From assembly GCF_002994745.2 (NCBI RefSeq), contig NC_037091.1, forward strand, positions 9,920,501 to 9,984,500: DNA of 64,000 nucleotides, read 5' to 3'. Source of the DNA: Rosa chinensis. Taxonomy: Eukaryota > Streptophyta > Magnoliopsida > Rosales > Rosaceae. The position numbers and the translations under genes are program-made. This document shows, one piece after another, positions 1 to 13,488 of this stretch (its first letter is position 1; every line of letters begins with the position of its first letter). The notes beneath the pieces are model-generated. The model made no database searches, was not told the DNA's origin, and saw only the letters and a program-made list of their open reading frames with translations.

Positions 1-2
1 GG

Positions 3-140
3 GAAGCTTTCAAAGAATCATCAGAGAAAGACCAATTAAGAAAGAGAAGGCCTCTACTTCATTATCCAACACGAGAAGAAGTCTCCAAAGGACTCCCGCA
101 TAAGCCGAACAGTGATAGTGAGAACTCTTCATATATATAG
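3..140 (+). CDS. Possible terminal exon of an unidentified gene (partial)
   Basis: An open frame enters from the left edge and ends at a TAG at 138-140. It encodes about 45 hydrophilic, charged residues, including LRKRRPLLHYPTREEV and a Ser/Asn-rich tail. The composition reads like a real protein C-terminus rather than random AT-rich DNA, but I do not recognise the family and see no start or acceptor inside the window. It could be the last exon of a gene lying to the left. The opposite-strand frame over the same bases has no recognisable content. Confidence 0.25.
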   Translation, partial: EAFKESSEKDQLRKRRPLLHYPTREEVSKGLPHKPNSDSENSSYI

Positions 141-999
141 TGCTGGAGAACCCTCCTGAGCAGAGACGGATGCAGCAGCGAGGGCCAAGACAAGGATCTG
201 GATGAAGAAGAAGGACTTGGAAATGAAACTCGAGTATTTTGGTCAATGGCAATGCCCGTAAATTATGACGAAACTAGAGTATTTTGGTAATTTTTCATTA
301 AAATTGAGAGTCAGGCTTGTATTATTTAGCTTTTGGGCCTAGCTCATGTCTTTATTTGTATAAATATTTTTAAAAGTGAGTTTTCTGTGTTTACATCTTT
401 GGTCATGTGCTACTATGTAATTTTCTATATCTTTTTCTCATGTGCTAATCTTTGTGAAATGCCAAACTGCCCTTCTTAAACTTGATCATTTTTTTGAAAT
501 TTCTAGTGGAACTTTGTGGCATATATCTGCATGTGAATCTTCATATGCTCTCTACATTTGCTTCTAAGATATTTCAAAAAGCACTATTATCCCGTGTGTA
601 GATTGGTCAATCAGAACTTTATTGTAGTCTTTGCCAACTTGAATATTTTGAAATAGCTGGGTATTCTGTCAGATAAATTTGACATAAATCTTGGCTTAGT
701 CTTGGTTGCAAATCTTAACGTACTCCTAGATCAGATGGATGCCTAACATTAAGATTGGTGGATCACAACATTGAAAATGGCTCGAAATTAACTTGCTTAT
801 AATGATACCGGTTCCATCCAGCACGCTCTTTCCAATTCTGTGTGCTTCCAGATTTGAAAGGATTAATTCTTGTTTTTGTTTGCCAGATCCAAAATGGCTC
901 GAAAGGATTCATTTTTGTGTGGCATTTTGTTTTGACCAGTCGTGGACTATATTTAGGCTGTTAGAGGCTCGAAGGGATTCATGTATCTTTATGATTGAT
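141..999. other. No supported gene
   Basis: AT-rich DNA with no coding exon I can support. It may be intron or 3' untranslated sequence of the gene entering from the left. No transposon ends were seen. Confidence 0.4.
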
Positions 1000-1068
1000 C
1001 AGTTTGTGATTGATCCCGCTGAACATGAAAGGACTAGCATTGAGGGAGCTGATGCTGAGGAAGAATGA
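1000..1068 (+). CDS. Possible terminal exon, acidic C-terminus, unidentified
   Basis: A frame following a plausible acceptor (TGATTGATCAG, ending at 999) encodes about 22 residues, VIDPAEHERTSIEGADAEEE, before a TGA at 1066-1068. A possible polyadenylation signal (AATAAA) lies near 1227. This could be an alternative or final exon of the gene that enters at the left edge. The family is not recognised and no connecting exon was found between 141 and 999, so it is recorded only as a candidate. Confidence 0.2.
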   Translation, partial: QFVIDPAEHERTSIEGADAEEE

Positions 1069-2580
<1,512 letters not shown>

Positions 2581-5500
2581 TCAGCCATCAGAATCTGCAT
2601 CACGGAATGGTAGGGGAACCGTCTTGACTGCCCTGAACTTGCCAACATTATTCAGATGCTCATTCTCCAACCTGTTTGATATAACAGAACAAGTTTAGAA
2701 AATGTATAGTTCAATCACAAGGATCAAATATAATGCTCAAAAACATTTATCTTTTAACATTAATTAGTACCTGTAAAAGTTCCAATGCCCCCGCCGGATA
2801 ACCTCTAATGAAGCCAAGAGAAAGTCCACCAATCGTGACTCGACATATGAAATATTGTGAAATCCCATAACTGTCTCCACCCAAGCAACTCTCAGAACGG
2901 CATTCAAGGCCTGCGTCAGTTTAACAATATGTTTGAGAATGCGGTTTAAATGAAGGAGATCTACAATAAAGTTGTTCTGAGAAAAAATTAAAGAATTAAA
3001 AACTTACTATGGAAAAATAGTAGGTTCTTTTGTTCTTCAGAATCAGTTCATCTCTCAGCCATAGGTTCTTGGAATTTGGGTTGAAAAGCCCCCAATCCTT
3101 GACAAAATCCCAGTATAACTGATAGACTGTAGACACCACAGAAGTGACCACTACTATAGAAAACCATAGATGATTCTGCTGGTTAGCATACGTAATCCTG
3201 GCTCCGGCTGCTACCATGGCCGAAACATACTTCCCCATGTTAGCCAAATGGTTGACGTCAGACTCATCAAACCATCGTCTTGCACACTTTGTAGGTCATT
3301 GCATTGAAAGATCAGATGTCAGTTGGTGGACTAAAAAACTATGCTATTGCAAGGTTGAAATATTTGACTCTACACATTTGGAATTCAAGTAAGAAAGAAA
3401 GTACTAATAGACATTAATCTGCATAGGACTTTTGGTAGTGTAACCTGCATTGCACGCCAGTAGTATGGCAAGAATGAAATGACATAAGCGAGCTCTTTAA
3501 ATAGCCTTCCAGTTTTGCAAGTCTCATATTGGTGTGTTCTGAAACTTCCAGCAAGGAAGTAGCAGGCTGTGGATTCCATGTGTCTCAGCAATGGGATCTT
3601 CAAACAAAGAGACAATAGATGATTGATTAATGAAACTAAAAGGTTGATGAAAGAGGAACGTTACAGTAATGTTATCTATTTCACAACTTGATTTTAATGG
3701 AATTAGATTGTGGTTATACCTGGCTAGTTAGCTGATCAGCCATAAAAAAGTCTACCATCAAAACCTGCGGGTAAATAATACAACAAGAAAGAACAACTTA
3801 AATGGCGGTGCTAATTTCGTTGTATTGATTGAAATCAATCATGTTTTGTTTAATGGGATGTTGCAACGGGAAGGAAATGTACCTTATAAAGTGGAGAACA
3901 GACTATATTACGAATTACTCTGATGAAGCAGTAACGAGTAGGTCGATAGAAGATGTCCAAGGGGCATATCAGCAGGGCAATGGAAAACTGAAAATTCAGT
4001 TGTTCAAGATTAGGACAGTGCTTCATGCTATGTCTCTCAATTTTCGTAGTTGTTTTCTTGCTGAAGCCTGATTTTTTGTCTTTTCTGAAGCTCAAGTTAC
4101 TTGACTAACAGAATATAGATGAAAGTGATAAAAACTAACCAGAAGGAAAATTCCAGGAATGGCATCAACTTGGCTTGGTAAGAAGTTATTAGCCCTTAAT
4201 ATAAGATGTACAACCATGGCACCAACCACAGCCGTCATAAAAGTTGTGCATATGAGGAAGGCATCACGGTACTTTAAGGCAGTGCTCAGTTGGAATTCAA
4301 ATATGAAGTTGCAATTGATTCTAGTACTTTTCCACATGAACAGGTTGCACCCGTACATGAACAAGTGCAAGCTCAGTAATGCAAAAACACTGCACAAAAA
4401 CTCACACCCTTACAATTAGTACGACAGCAGTTTCAATTACCCTCATCATATTATTGAAAAACTTGACAGGGATCACATTTCAGGATCTTGTGCATTAGTT
4501 TGTGTTGCTGATTAATTAATCTTGGATCTACTTAGTTAAGCTTAGAAAAACTTTGTTATCTGCAAGTTCTATGAACTTGGTACAATACAACATATTAGGG
4601 ACTAAAAATCTCAGTTCCAACATATATGCTTTCTTGTCCTACTGCCCGTTGGCAGTGCTTCCATAGGACGTGCTTTTGGTCATTAGCACTTCTACTGGAA
4701 GTGCTTATGTTAGAAGCACATCTAAGGTTTCCGAAAATTACAAATGCAGTTCGGGAACGCACTTAGAAGCACTTTAAGGAGATACCTATAATGTGTTTCC
4801 AAATTAAAAAAGCAATTGATATTTTCGCCAACCATATGAAAGGCACGTTCGGTTTTAGCATATCAAAGGCACGTTCGGTTTTAGCACTTACAGAAGAAGC
4901 ACTGCCCTTTAAACATTTTGTACAAGCACTAATAGCAGCACTTAGAAAAGGCCATTGTGAAAGAGAGCATTTACCTGAAAACAGGGTAGACAGTTTCCAT
5001 ATATTCCAGTTCTGTGCTGGGAGAGAATATACCAGACAAGTGCGCTAACAGTGCGTATACACTAAACAACGATACAAAGCAACCTGTGAACAAACCTGCA
5101 CCAACATAAACCAAAAAGAAGGCCTTTATTAATTTTCTTTTCCAGAAATAAGTAAGAAAAATATAACTTTATTAAAGAGTGATCACAATCAGACCCAAAA
5201 AAACTGAAACAACCTGGTCTACTACTTGATGGGACCGCATTGTCACCATTTGAATAACAAACCTTTGAGCAAATCCCACTTTGATGATTAGTGGCAAACA
5301 AAGACTAATGATCACCCATCATATTGCACATTACAATTTTTATTAAAGCGGTGGAGCTTTAAATAAGGCAAAGAATCATAGCAGACATTTCCAGTGTCGA
5401 CCTTAATCTACAGAGGTTTTTAAGCAGAGAGCGAAAATATGGAAAATTGAGGGAGAGAGATGAAGAGTACCAACAAAGAAGGTAACCATGTGAGACTCCT

Positions 5501-6178
5501 TGTGCTGTTGGGGCCTCAGAAACTTCATTGCCTTTTTCTTGTCATTGTTAGCAAAGTGCTTCGTGAATATGGTTTCCACTTCGTCCATTAGTCTAACAAC
5601 CTTGTCAGACCAAATATAATAACCACGCAGAATAGAATCACTATCAGAAACCCTTAAAACCCACATTCTCCATTAGAAAGGTAATGATTATGTGACTAGA
5701 GTGTAAAAATAAGCACTCCAACAAATAGTTACCGATCATATATATATTCACATGTACACAAAGGACTCACTCTAACATTCATGCTAGCTATCTAGTTTTG
5801 AAACCTACTTTATAACTGTACAATTACCTTATCAGAACTGATGAAATGTGATCTCTTCACTGCTTTTAGATAACTTGCTGATGCCTGCTGGTTCGATACC
5901 TGTAATGGGAAAAACTAATTGCTTCAGTTTACTTTCACTACAAGTTATGTGATGATAAATGTATTTACAGAACAATAAGCTATCAATGGCATGGCCAACT
6001 GGCCAACACTTAATAGCACTGGTAACACAATAGTGACATATGTTGAATAATACATACACCTATAATTTTGAATCTGTCACTTACACATGCATGACCTATA
6101 ATATTACCACCTAAAAGCAAAACCAGTGCTCATCATTCATCTACAAAATTAATGCAATTAGCTCATGATCACAAGTAT

Positions 6179-6233
<55 letters not shown>

Positions 6234-9200
6234 CCAAAAATATCTATCGCAATTCCCTCTTCTACATGAATTCTGAAGGCATTTGCTAAAATGAGGCTGC
6301 AGGAAAGGTTAAGGTACCATATCTCACCTTGTCAAATTTCTTGAGGATCTTTGTAAACGCTACCATATTCAATGAGCTGTCAAAAGTAGAAAATTTGATC
6401 GATTAGATCACATCGGTCAAATTAAAGTACCAAGCTAAAACCTATTAATGCATAAAGTCATTGCGTACAATTAATCTTGAACCCTAAATTCTGTAATTAA
6501 AGAACCTTTTATACTAAGGTATACGCATGCGGAGACTCGATCAAGTAATTCATTTTGTAGTTTTTGAAAAGATCCTATAACAAATCAATAAGGATCACAT
6601 CATAATGAAAACTTACAAAACCATGTGTCATCACTTGTTCCTCACACAATATACGGTTGCATCAGCACCAAACTAAAAGAGATATGGAAAAATATTCTAT
6701 TACGTGCTACTTGAGGATATTTTTGCATACTCAAGATATTAATCGCTACATCATCTTTGTGCTGCTTGAACAAGAATGAGCCAAACTTTAGACCTAAAAA
6801 TGCAAATAAGTGAATAACACAAAAAATCCTTTCGGAGTCGGAAGGGAACCTTAGAATATTATCAACAAACTTTATCTATTAACTTCTGTTTCTTTTTTTT
6901 GAAAGGATTAACTTCTGTTTCTTTATTTCATTATTTTTTTTTTTATCAACACTAGTAAGAATTTACCCTCTCTATTTGAAAAAAAAAGAAAGCCGTTTTA
7001 TACAGTACGTTTTAAAGAATAGCCGAGGGCTGAGTGTTGCCGTTCAGACGGTACAGTATAGTTGCAAAACGACGTGCCGTACCAAATAGAAAGTCTATGT
7101 TACCAAAATGAAAGTCCTACTTGTGCACCCAAATTATTAGCCAATTAACTCATAAAAGCGAACCTGTAAGTTTTAAGCAGCCCGAGACCCCTGTAGAGCT
7201 CCACAAAAGCCCCTCTAATCATTTTCTCAGCACACTGAATCTTTTTTTTGTTAATGAATTCTCCGGAGACTTCCTTTTTCGGATTGTTAACCAAATCTTC
7301 CCAAAGCATTGACGTAACGGCTGTGATGGTTCGTGTCGGGGTGTTGTTTGGAATGTCAATCCTCATGGCCATCTTAGGCTTGCCTTTCTTTGTCTTACCC
7401 CTAGTTGCCGTGTTAGTGAAGCTCACACCATTTCTTTCTAGCGCTGCAATTGCTTCATCTGTTTGTGTTAGTTCTGTACTAGTAGGTGTAGCACTCAATT
7501 CTGCCGAGCTCTCTGCATTAGTTAATTTTGTACAATTAATAACAAAGGCTAGAAATAAAAAAAGCGTAGAACATGAAAAATATTTGAGGCAAAATTAAGA
7601 TAAGGGTCAGTTTTCTATATTTTCTCCGTCGCTTTCTCAAAAAAGGTAGGAGAAAATTTCATGAACAATTGCGTCAAGGATTTGGATTTTTCCAGAATGT
7701 TATCCTACTTTGCGACTTGAAAGACAAAGTGTCATATAGAACACGAAATTTTCTCAAACTTTTAAGTAACCAAAATGACCTCTTTGTCACATGTATATCC
7801 AATAAACCTAAAGCTGTTGACCAATTAACGGTTATAAATGGAGAAGAATGTGAATGAGGATCAAGAGTTTGAAACAGTAGTGCAAGCAATTATATAAACG
7901 TATATGGAATTAGTTAATATGTTTTAGCTTGGAAAATGCAAATGCATTTCTTTCTTTTTTTACTAAGTAGGTTTTATTTTTGGTAATAACCGCACATTAA
8001 TTAAGTAGCTAAGAACAACTTTCTCTTAAATTAGGTAGATTACCAAATTATATATAGATATAGGGAATGAAGTTGACTAGAAGAAGACCATAAATGGAAA
8101 AGCTTACCAGAACTATAGTCAGAATTCCGGGGAGTCGAGGACCATGAGCTGGGAACACTAGGCAATTTCGGTTTTGACAAAGAATTTTTCCATCGCCTAT
8201 CGTTAAGAATTTGCTTGAGGTCCAGCAAAATCTGTAGCTGCTTGTTCAAAATCTCTCCTCTCTCAAGAAACTCCGTCTCTTTGGTCTTGTAAAATTGGTT
8301 CACCTTGTTGAGCTCTTCATCTAATCCCTCAAAGAACACCCTCACCTATACAATATACACCAAGCCAATACCTTAAATATCCCTAACTAATTAAGGGTTC
8401 AACCAACGATGATCACGTTAATTGAAAATTCATATTATTCTTTTTCTCAACCTTTTTGGCCAATTTAATTTATTGATGCAAACTGTTCATTTGAACTTGA
8501 TTGCAGTATACCGTTTTATTGTTAGAATGATTCATGTAGAATTGTAAAGTTAAACATTTCCGATAATCAAAATGACATAGTGAAGAATATTGGAGTCACG
8601 CAAAATTCCTTTATATCGATGTCCACTCTAAATTCGCCACGACTAATTGGACTTGATTATTTGATAATTGTTTAGTAATTAGTAGTACAAGTTGAACCAT
8701 GTTTTGGATTAGTTACCTCATCCTCTTCAGAAAACAACTGAGCAAGCTCGGTCTCATAGATTTCTTCCTCCTCACCATTCTCGATGATCTTACTCTTCAC
8801 CTGTGCACAACAGAAAGAAAGAAAAAAAAATCAATTATTAATCCAATATTTATGGGATTGGTTTCTTTGTTTTTAGTGTCCTTTTCGTTTGGGTGTTTAG
8901 GTTTTTGTTGCTGTTGGTCACGATGGTTTCGTGATATATGAGGTATTATACGTCCAGCTACAACCGTTCCATATTTTGCTTTCGTGAGGTATAGATCGAA
9001 ACCCCCCAAAAGATAAAAAGATATGAAACAAAAAACCAGCAATAGGGGGCATTAATCTTGTTGGACTCTGTAAACAGTCTGACATCTCCAGGTCTCCGGT
9101 AACTTTATGAACAGTTTTAGTGTATTATATTGCATGCCCATCATTCATTTTTGTTCGTTACAGAAACATAATTAGTATCAAAAAGAGGAGAAGAGAACGA

Positions 9201-10278
9201 AACAAGAATAGAATTTCAACAAGCCAAAAGTCATCCTATGGGTAATCTGGAAACGCTTTTGATGTGATCTAGTTTCTCAATAAGGAAAAAAAGTTTATAG
9301 TGCTTTTCGATCTTCGAAAGTGTCACCAATACGTTTTTGGCGTAAATACTATGTCTATATTTTGTCATTTTGAATGTTCTGTTTTATTGATTATTCATGT
9401 AATTGAAAACATGACATTGAATACAGAAAACGTTATTTTAGACATCAACACAATACCAACCTAAACGTATTCATAATTACCATAGCCTCCTTTCGAAAAA
9501 GGCTAGCTGGCCTCACTAGTTGAAGTGCAATGTTATGTTCAATGTGCCATGCACACATAAATCTCACACACTCAAAATCATCCACGGCACCACCAATAAA
9601 GAAGCTTTGGTGCTTGTGTCACTTAAAGTGGAAGTTATGGCTGACGTAACACAAAACGACGTTAAGAGAGAGCGAGAGAGTTTAAGGAGCCTCAATAGAA
9701 CCAGAGAGGGTGTCCGTATTGGTATCGGAAACCACCCAAACGTTTCGCCTGAAAATGACGTGATCATCATTCAGCTGAACGTACTGAATTTACAGGCCTA
9801 ATTGGTCGACACACTACCCACCGTAAAAGACAAAGTCCCGGGATTTCGGGTTCGTTTCGGGCGTGAATAGTCCTAGTTGAAAAATGTAAAAAGTAAAACG
9901 GTTATTACAGTCGCGGAAAATAGTCTGAAAACCTAAACTGAGCAGAACCAAATTCTAACAACCACCAATCAACCTTCAATAACGTATCAGATTAATCCAA
10001 AATAAGCTTACATATTTGTATTTGTGTGTGCTAAAATTCAGTACCTGGATTATCTCAGTTAACTTGTTATCGAAGTTTAATAGCTTGTCACTGATTTTCT
10101 TGGTGACGAAGCGAATGGGATCGAAAATGGAGACACCGAAGTCGGCATCTGGGGCTTGCTTGGGAACTCTTGAAACTTTGATCTTCTTGATTTGCTTTTT
10201 GAGCTGCCAGTAGTTGACGAAAGCGTCCTTCCACTCGGGGATGAGCTGAGCTTCAAGCTCCTTTGAGAACTTCACCAT
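2581..10278 (-). CDS. PHO1: PHO1-type phosphate exporter (SPX-EXS), 15 exons, 779 aa
   Basis: PHO1 exports inorganic phosphate into the root xylem. Exons, 5' to 3' on the minus strand: 10278-10045, 8800-8717, 8345-8108, 7512-7164, 6376-6328, 5899-5828, 5600-5471, 5095-4975, 4389-4140, 3987-3883, 3764-3720, 3597-3445, 3286-3008, 2910-2771, 2671-2581. All introns are GT-AG and phases close to 2340 bp. The start [17 protein letters not shown] is the family N-terminus. Residues 1 to about 340 form the SPX domain; Tyr23, the Lys cluster at 27-34 and a late KILKKFDK helix match the inositol-pyrophosphate-binding surface. A hydrophobic multi-helix segment follows, then EXS (about 590-779) with [15 protein letters not shown] and [20 protein letters not shown]. 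Length and exon number match PHO1 itself rather than the shorter-start H-type homologues. Exon 7 uses an AAG acceptor. No break was seen, so the gene is probably functional. Confidence 0.96.
4644..4908. mobile_element. Degenerate MITE in PHO1 intron 8
   Basis: The segment starts with GCCCGTTGGCAGTGCTTCC and ends with GAAGCACTGCCC, so its ends are imperfect inverted copies. Short AGCACTT/AAGTGCT motifs recur inside. A tandem copy of a motif containing AAAGGCACGTTCGGTTTTAG lies at 4839-4887. No clean target duplication was found, so the limits are approximate. Confidence 0.4.
6186..6230. repeat. (AT)n microsatellite in PHO1 intron 5
   Basis: About 22 uninterrupted TA dinucleotides. Length is likely to vary between individuals and to be error-prone in assembly. 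Confidence 0.95.
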
Positions 10279-10359
10279 TTTGTTAGCTGGTGTAGTGAAG
10301 GAAAAGGAGAGGAGAGGGAGGAGAGCTTACGAAAGAGCTATTGGAGGAGTTGGGGAAGA

Positions 10360-10397
10360 TTTATATATAGGGGCCGAGAGAGAGAGAGAGAGAGAGA
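10360..10397 (-). promoter_or_regulatory. PHO1 core promoter: TATA box and CT repeat
   Basis: On the minus strand CTATATATAAA (10360-10370) is a good TATA box, about 80 bp upstream of the ATG at 10278. This places transcription start near 10330-10335. A pyrimidine CT tract (GA repeat on plus, about 10376-10397) sits just upstream. The leader between is CT-rich, as is common in plant 5' leaders. The start site is inferred from spacing only. Confidence 0.6.
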
Positions 10398-10464
10398 CGT
10401 GTAGTGAAAAATGATAGCTACATTTTGCTTTTGAGACTAAAATTTTTGTCAAGAATTTATTTTA

Positions 10465-10681
10465 TTTTATTTTATTTTTTTGATCGGAAATAACTTCATT
10501 CAAATAAACTGTAATTACATCACAATCACAGCACCCAACCAGGGATTACAACTAAGGACAAATAAACAAGGACTGACACCACATATCCTCACTCTAACAA
10601 AGAGAGACTGACGTGTCAATAGATCCAACGACAAAGACCGAATTGAGTAGCTAATCGCGCTAAATTGACCAAAATAAGTAG
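10465..10681 (-). mobile_element. Short LINE-like retroposon with 15-bp target duplication
   Basis: The duplication CAAGAATTTATTTTA lies at 10450-10464 and again at 10682-10696. The left end of the insert is T-rich, that is, a poly(A)-like tail on the minus strand. The 217-bp body has no coding capacity. A long A/T-rich duplication plus an A-tail indicates target-primed reverse transcription, so this is a 5'-truncated LINE or a SINE. It lies about 190 bp upstream of the PHO1 start codon and contributes two W-box cores (TTGAC) at about 10615 and 10665. Confidence 0.7.
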
Positions 10682-10778
10682 CAAGAATTTATTTTAAAGA
10701 AAATTTAATTAAAATGAGATATACATATAATATATTATTTATACACGAGGGTTAAAAGTAACTTTGCACGTTCACTAA

Positions 10779-12277
10779 GAGCATCTCCAACAGATTTCAT
10801 GTAACTTATTTTTTCTCTCTTTTAGGGAAAAAAATTTTGCTCCAACATATTTTGTATATCTATCTCTATTCTATAGAGAGTGAAGAGAGAAAACAAAAAT
10901 CTCTTTATTTACACCAAACTCTAAAATTGTAGGGAATCATCATTTTAGAATTTTTTTTACTCTAAACTTATTTTTTCTCTATTTTAGGGAAAAAAATTTG
11001 CTCCAACAGATTCTGTGTATCTATCTCTATTCTACAGAGAGTGAAGAGAGAAAACAGAAATCTCTTTATTTACAGCAAACTCTAAAATTGTAGGGAATCA
11101 TCATTTTAGAAGTTTTTACTCTTTTATCTCCTCTCTCTTCACATTATATCAATTTTCATCATTTTCCAAATTTAATAAATATTATCATATTTAATTGTGA
11201 ATAATAAATTATAAAGAATATAATACAGAAGTTGTTTCAATCAAGGAAGAATTTTTTGAGATTTTAACTTTTGAGTCCCTATGATAGAAATTTTAGAGTT
11301 TTTCTATTGGAACCTCCAAATTTACTCACTTGACCTCCTTGCTTTTTACACCTCTTATCAAATTTTCAAATACTAAATTTACTCACTAAACCTCACTCAA
11401 GGTCCTGAAATAACCTCGCTCATATAATTTGCAAACAAACTATTAATTACATATTCATTCCTTAATCAGATTACATAAATCTCTTATCCAATAAAAAAGA
11501 AACTCAAACACAGGGGTATTGGGCTTTAAAAATTAATTTTTTTTTTGATTGGGGGAGGTCAGCGTTAATAAGTTAGCGACACACGCACCCATGCAGAGTA
11601 TCTTAGCAGAGCTAGACTAATCCACTGCACCGTCTATGGGGAAAAATCCACCACAAACTGGCCACTAGGTGTTAAAAAATTAATTTCTAATACAAAAGAA
11701 TTGTTTTTTTTTTTTAACTTTTTTTTTCTCCTGTAGATGTGCAAAACAAAATGAAGAGTAGTTTTTCTTAATGTTTAATTATTTTCTCTATTTTATGTAC
11801 GTCATGATTAATTATTTAATAGTTTTTAGGTTTTTTTTTACTGCTAGGTTTTTTTTTTTTTTTTTTTTGCAAATATAATGGATAGACTAGGATTTAGGTC
11901 ATAATATGATTTCTTTTGTTATCCCGAACCAATATGCGTTCAACATATATGATGGTAGGAATTTTTATGTCACATGATCTTGATTATAGTTTTAATTCTT
12001 ATTAAATATATATAAAAGCTTTAATGAGTATGTAGTGAAATTGGAAAATGAAAATAGATAAGGAAAATAATAAGAATACGATATAATATTATTGAATTGG
12101 AAAGTCTACAGATATTAAATATAATTTTTTTTGGTATAATTATTATCCTTAATAGTCATTTTATAAGAGGTTATATATGTCATTTAATAATTCATAATAG
12201 AGTGAGGTCAATTGAGCAGATTTGGAGGTCTCAATAGAAACACTCGAGATTTTATAGAAAAACTGTTGGAAATGCTC
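10779..12277. mobile_element. PIF/Harbinger-type non-autonomous element
   Basis: The ends are GAGCATCTCCAACAG and CTGTTGGAAATGCTC, inverted copies with one mismatch, flanked on both sides by TAA (10776-10778 and 12278-12280). A 3-bp TAA duplication with this end sequence is typical of Tourist/PIF-Harbinger elements. The 1499-bp interior is AT-rich with no transposase frame, so the element depends on a partner for movement. Confidence 0.8.
10805..11116. repeat. 162-bp tandem duplication inside the Harbinger element
   Basis: Two copies, 10805-10966 and 10967 to about 11116, start with CTTATTTTTTCTCT and carry GCTCCAACA and GTAGGGAATCATCATTTTAG. They differ by a few substitutions and small indels. 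Confidence 0.85.
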
Positions 12278-12564
12278 TAACCTTTGTTATTCAGGTTTCA
12301 TTTTCACCACAATTTTATTTTACAGTTGACTGATTAAATTTGTATAAGGAACAATTTATTTAGGCACAAATTGGGTATAAAATTAAACCAGCTTCAAAGT
12401 TTAGTCTCTATTTAGAAACACTCGCATGGGTGATGATGGAAGTTGTTCATGTCATTTTCTTCCGTTATGATTGATTATGCTTTGGTTACATAATTTGAGC
12501 AATTAATTTGGAAAGCAAATATGGTGAATTTGGTAATACGGGCTTTTATTATTTTCATTTGAAC

Positions 12565-13480
12565 TAGAGGTGGCAAACGGGCCGCTAAGCAAGAGCACGG
12601 CACGCTTAAAAGAGGCCCGGCACAACCCGAGCACGTTAGAATAACTGGTCGGGTTGGGCCTAGTAATATTGGTCCGGCCCGAGCCAGTAATGGGCTCGGC
12701 ACGGCCCGAATACGACATATTGTGGGCCGGCCCGTTACAAACACAAAATTTCATTTTTTTTTAAAAAAATATTAAAAAACCACAATGATGAGATTTGAAT
12801 ATTATACCTCTTTATTTAAAATTTCATCACAATTCCACCAATGCTATTTCTTTTATGTTGTAAAAATAGTGAATTAAAACATTATATCCTTGTTTTGACA
12901 TAAATTTATTTTTTCTAAATATTAAATATATGTTTATTAATAAAAACTAATCTCATAATAATACAACTATAGAATGAAGGAAAGAATAATATGATACTAA
13001 ATCTTCATTATATTAATAAAGATTAATCTCACAATAATATACTAAAAGCAATATATTTTGAGTTATTTTTTTCTTTCTTTCTTTGTTTCTTGTAGGAATA
13101 TAAAAAATTATTAGAAAACTAATCTTAAAAAGCTAAGATTAAGAAAAACATTGTAGAACTTAATTTATTTTAATTTTCTAAATAGTTAAATAAAATTAAT
13201 TTTTATTTATTCAGATTAAGATTTTAAAATCGTGCTTTATAGTGGGATAGGCACGAGCACGGCCCGTTTATTGACCCGACATGAGCACGGCCGGTTTATT
13301 GACCCGGCACGAGTACGGCCCGGCACGATATGAGCTCGGGCCATGGCCGGACCGGGCTTGATGTTTAAGTAAATGGGTCGGCACGATAATAAATGGGCCG
13401 GCCCAAGCACGGCACGAAGCACGACTAAGCCCGCTAAAAATGAGCTGGGTCGGACCGGGTCAGCCAGTTTGCCACCTCTA
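12565..13480. mobile_element. hAT-type non-autonomous element with 8-bp target duplication
   Basis: The ends TAGAGGTGGCAAAC and GTTTGCCACCTCTA are perfect inverted copies, flanked by the perfect 8-bp duplication ATTTGAAC (12557-12564 and 13481-13488). The subterminal 150-250 bp on each side are very GC-rich with repeated GGCCCGGCACG-like motifs, while the middle is AT-rich. No transposase is encoded. Short GC-rich reading frames in the ends are by-products of these repeats. Confidence 0.88.
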
Positions 13481-13488
13481 ATTTGAAC

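Noticed and set aside
793..999. Upstream part of the frame ending at 1068
   Set aside because: Cys/Phe-rich and AT-driven; only the last 22 codons after a possible acceptor look protein-like.
7248..7598. 116-codon plus-strand frame with hydrophobic stretches
   Set aside because: It is the complement of PHO1 exon 4 and its flanking intron.
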